A stretch of 30,439 bases of DNA from a virus, in IMG/VR virus record IMGVR_UViG_3300047300_000288, positions 1 to 30,439 of that record; one strand, 5' to 3'. Position numbers and translations under genes: made by a program. The notes beneath the pieces are model-generated. The model ran no database searches, had not been told where the DNA came from, and saw only the letters and a list, made by a program, of their open reading frames with translations. Positions 29,269 to 30,439 of this stretch are shown here, piece by piece (within the stretch, counting starts at the first letter, position 1; each line of letters starts with the position of its first letter).

Positions 29269-29631
29269 TCAATAATATTCATTATCTGCAATCCTTTGCT
29301 TGATTATCTGTAAGTCAGTGGTGTTGTTAGCTCTGAGGATGTCATCAAAGATGTCTCTCTTCTCTTCCTGGACTGGCTCAAATATGTCAAGCTCCTTCTG
29401 TATGTGGAATAGGTAGATTGTATCCTTACTCTTCATGAAGTGCTCATGCACATTGATTGAGTGCAGGATGGTAGCATGTGTTCTGTGGAATATGTCAGCT
29501 ATATTTTGAAAGGACAGTCCTTCCTTTCTCAGCAGGTTAGCCAGATAGAACCTTCTGTATGCATATTCTCTGTGTCTCTTATTAGAGTCCAGCTTGTTCT
29601 CTTGTATGTAATCAACTATCTCTTGTATCAT
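29269..29631 (-). CDS. DnaA domain IV-like protein without AAA+ domain
   Basis: 120 residues. SNKRHREYAYRRFYLANLLRKEGLSFQNIADIFHRTHATILHSINVHEHFM (residues ~16-66) follows the DnaA C-terminal DNA-binding domain, including the HATILHS (52-58) stretch that matches the DnaA signature (HaTv.ha). Domains I-III are absent; an acidic C-terminus follows. It may bind the nearby repeats as an origin-binding protein or compete with host DnaA. Overlaps a 30-residue membrane ORF by 20 bases. Confidence 0.75.
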   Translation of the reverse strand: MIQEIVDYIQENKLDSNKRHREYAYRRFYLANLLRKEGLSFQNIADIFHRTHATILHSINVHEHFMKSKDTIYLFHIQKELDIFEPVQEEKRDIFDDILRANNTTDLQIIKQRIADNEYY

Positions 29632-29704
29632 TGTATCTCTGTATTACTCTTATTAAAATCATAATGAAGGCAGCAGCCCAGGTGATCATAGCTAATTCTT
29701 TCAT
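29612..29704 (-). CDS. 30-residue membrane protein
   Basis: MKELAMITWAAAFIMILIRV... one hydrophobic helix and a polar tail (QRYNDTRDS). ATGA overlap with the winged-helix gene and a 20-base overlap with the DnaA-like gene. Small and unproven. Confidence 0.45.
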   Translation of the reverse strand: MKELAMITWAAAFIMILIRVIQRYNDTRDS

Positions 29705-29889
29705 TTTCTTAATTGGTATTTATTATTATTCTTATCTACTGAGTACCCTAATGCCTTGAATAGTTCAAAGTATCTGTACACTGTTCTTTCACTTACTCCT
29801 AAGTATCTTGCAATGGTATGGATAGGTCTGTACTTATCCTGCAGGAGCTCCATGAGTCGGATGCATCTGTACATCTTATGCTGGTTCAT
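29701..29889 (-). CDS. Winged-helix (HTH_11-like) regulator
   Basis: 62 residues: MNQHKMYRCIRLMELLQDKYRPIHTIARYLGVSERTVYRYFELFKALGYSVDKNNNKYQLRK. The HTH (TIARYLGVSERTVYRYFELFKALG, residues ~25-48) and a wing (VDKNNNKYQL) give the full fold; no effector domain. An early transcription regulator or DNA-binding helper of the DnaA-like protein. Confidence 0.7.
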   Translation of the reverse strand: MNQHKMYRCIRLMELLQDKYRPIHTIARYLGVSERTVYRYFELFKALGYSVDKNNNKYQLRK

Positions 29890-29957
29890 GAGTAATTAGT
29901 TACGTAGTATATCGCTTTCCAAGCCAATATAGCTGTTGTTGGGTTTAGTATGTTCAT
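29886..29957 (-). CDS. 23-residue ORF (MNILNPTTAILAWKAIYYVT...)
   Basis: Its ATG overlaps the preceding stop (TAATG) and its TGA overlaps the next ATG (ATGA), the two standard junctions in this genome. Hydrophobic, one possible short membrane segment. The coupling supports it, but length gives little certainty. Confidence 0.35.
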   Translation of the reverse strand: MNILNPTTAILAWKAIYYVTNYS

Positions 29958-30235
29958 TATTCTGTTTTAGAAATTAATTTTCCATCAAGGCCAAAGTTCT
30001 CTAACACAAATTTGGTAAACTCATTAAAGTGCTCTTGCACTGGATAAGCATTCCAAATAATTGGTGTCCAAAGACCTTTATATCTTGGATTAAACTTTTG
30101 GTATTGTATACCTTTTGATTTGAGAAATGCAGCTGTGATATCTGCAGTTGTTTTGTTAGTTACTTTATAACCTTTACTACTCAACCATCTTTCAATACCA
30201 TAAGCTGCATTTGTTCTTCTTTGTAGATTACTCAT
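29957..30235 (-). CDS. Hypothetical early protein
   Basis: 92 residues (MSNLQRRTNAAYGIERWLSSKGYKVTNKTTADITAAFLKSKGIQYQKFNPRYKG...), basic, α/β. No recognised family. It begins right after the shared spacer element. Confidence 0.5.
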   Translation of the reverse strand: MSNLQRRTNAAYGIERWLSSKGYKVTNKTTADITAAFLKSKGIQYQKFNPRYKGLWTPIIWNAYPVQEHFNEFTKFVLENFGLDGKLISKTE

Positions 30236-30236
30236 C

Positions 30237-30255
30237 TTATTCTGATTTAAAGGTT
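30237..30255 (-). repeat. 19-bp intergenic spacer element, copy B
   Basis: Perfect copy of AACCTTTAAATCAGAATAA between the 21-residue ORF (stop 30247) and the gene starting at 30235. The upstream protein ends Asn-Leu-stop inside the element. Confidence 0.85.
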
Positions 30256-30312
30256 CATTAAATACTTATCTTGTTCTTCTAACCATTGTTCTGCTGTTTT
30301 TTCTTTTTTCAT
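30247..30312 (-). CDS. 21-residue ORF (MKKEKTAEQWLEEQDKY...)
   Basis: It lies between two copies of the 19-bp spacer and ends Met-Asn-Leu-stop. The sequence KTAEQWLEEQ resembles the start of the gene at 308-490 (QTAVEWIQHK), suggesting it is a truncated or minimal member. Very short, so it may be a remnant. Confidence 0.4.
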   Translation of the reverse strand: MKKEKTAEQWLEEQDKYLMNL

Positions 30313-30313
30313 C

Positions 30314-30332
30314 TTATTCTGATTTAAAGGTT
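30314..30332 (-). repeat. 19-bp intergenic spacer element, copy A
   Basis: Perfect copy joining the partial ExoX-C-like gene (stop 30324) to the 21-residue ORF starting at 30312. It forms the inner edge of the 126-bp repeat. Confidence 0.85.
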
Positions 30333-30439
30333 AATATCTATACCCCAAATAAAATCTCCACCTATTTGATCTGATTCAGCCTGCCTCCATTCAAGTTCAC
30401 GTTCTATTTCAAAAGACCATTTACCATCAATATTTTCAA
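30324..30439 (-). CDS. Partial ExoX-C-like gene at the right end
   Basis: The last ~38 codons and the stop, identical to the 3' part of the gene at 30-296. It is cut by the end of the sequence. If the genome is circular it is the same gene. Confidence 0.7.
   Translation of the reverse strand, partial: ENIDGKWSFEIERELEWRQAESDQIGGDFIWGIDINL

Larger units (their letters stand above)
30314..30439. repeat. 126-bp perfect direct repeat, right copy
   Basis: Identical to bases 20-145 and runs to the last base of the window. If the genome is circular, the gene cut at 30439 is the one that is complete at 30-296. Confidence 0.9.

Noticed and set aside
1-30439. Temperate phage with integrase and repressor
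   Set aside because: No integrase, excisionase or partition gene is seen; the small HTH proteins alone do not show lysogeny.
1-30439. tRNA genes
   Set aside because: No cloverleaf-like sequence with a T-loop GTTCRANNC motif was noticed in the noncoding segments.

Overview
The window is almost certainly a near-complete genome of a small tailed (siphovirus-like) phage of a Bacteroidota host. Several points support the host: a VirE/BT4734-like primase-helicase, a DUF3127-type single-strand binding protein, an ERF annealase, Bacteroidota-style promoters (TAnnTTTG), A-rich start regions without Shine-Dalgarno sequences, and tail/baseplate proteins of types I associate with Bacteroidota phages. 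I see no integrase, tRNA, CRISPR array or transposase. A 126-bp perfect direct repeat joins the two ends, which suggests a circular or terminally redundant genome, but the two copies have different outer flanks.

Layout. Nearly everything is on the minus strand and is read right to left. (1) 29.2-30.4 kb plus 0-1.15 kb: early accessory region of tiny tightly packed genes. It includes an ExoX-C-like protein, a winged-helix regulator and a DnaA domain IV-like protein; four gene junctions share a 19-bp spacer. (2) 28.9-29.27 kb: noncoding, with tandem repeats, an inverted repeat and AT-rich DNA; a candidate origin. (3) 28.9-22.4 kb: replication/recombination operon (primase-helicase, VRR-NUC-like nuclease, three tandem paralogues, ERF annealase, PD-(D/E)XK exonuclease, a lipoprotein, SSB, HTH protein), ending in a structured noncoding segment. 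(4) 22.3-18.5 kb: small membrane proteins, an ECF-like sigma factor, a HAD-domain protein, TerS and TerL. (5) 18.5-9.3 kb: tail module (baseplate proteins, tape measure, fibre and lectin-like proteins). (6) 7.7-9.35 kb: the only plus-strand island, with an Acb2/Tad1-hairpin-like protein (candidate cyclic-nucleotide sponge against CBASS/Thoeris) and two paralogous tail-assembly-chaperone-like proteins. (7) 7.7-1.4 kb: protease-scaffold, capsid, tail tube, portal, connector, holin-like proteins and an M15 endolysin.

The most interesting system is transcriptional. Five structural operons (starts at 21352, 18530, 11230, 7686 and 5101) each begin with the same element, TAA(C)... at -32, then TACAATATAGGT directly abutting the ATG. 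The first operon lies immediately downstream of the phage sigma factor gene, and its element sits inside the 3' end of that gene. I infer a phage sigma factor that directs a late regulon of leaderless mRNAs. Replication would be driven from host-type TAnnTTTG promoters, and rho-independent terminators separate the units.
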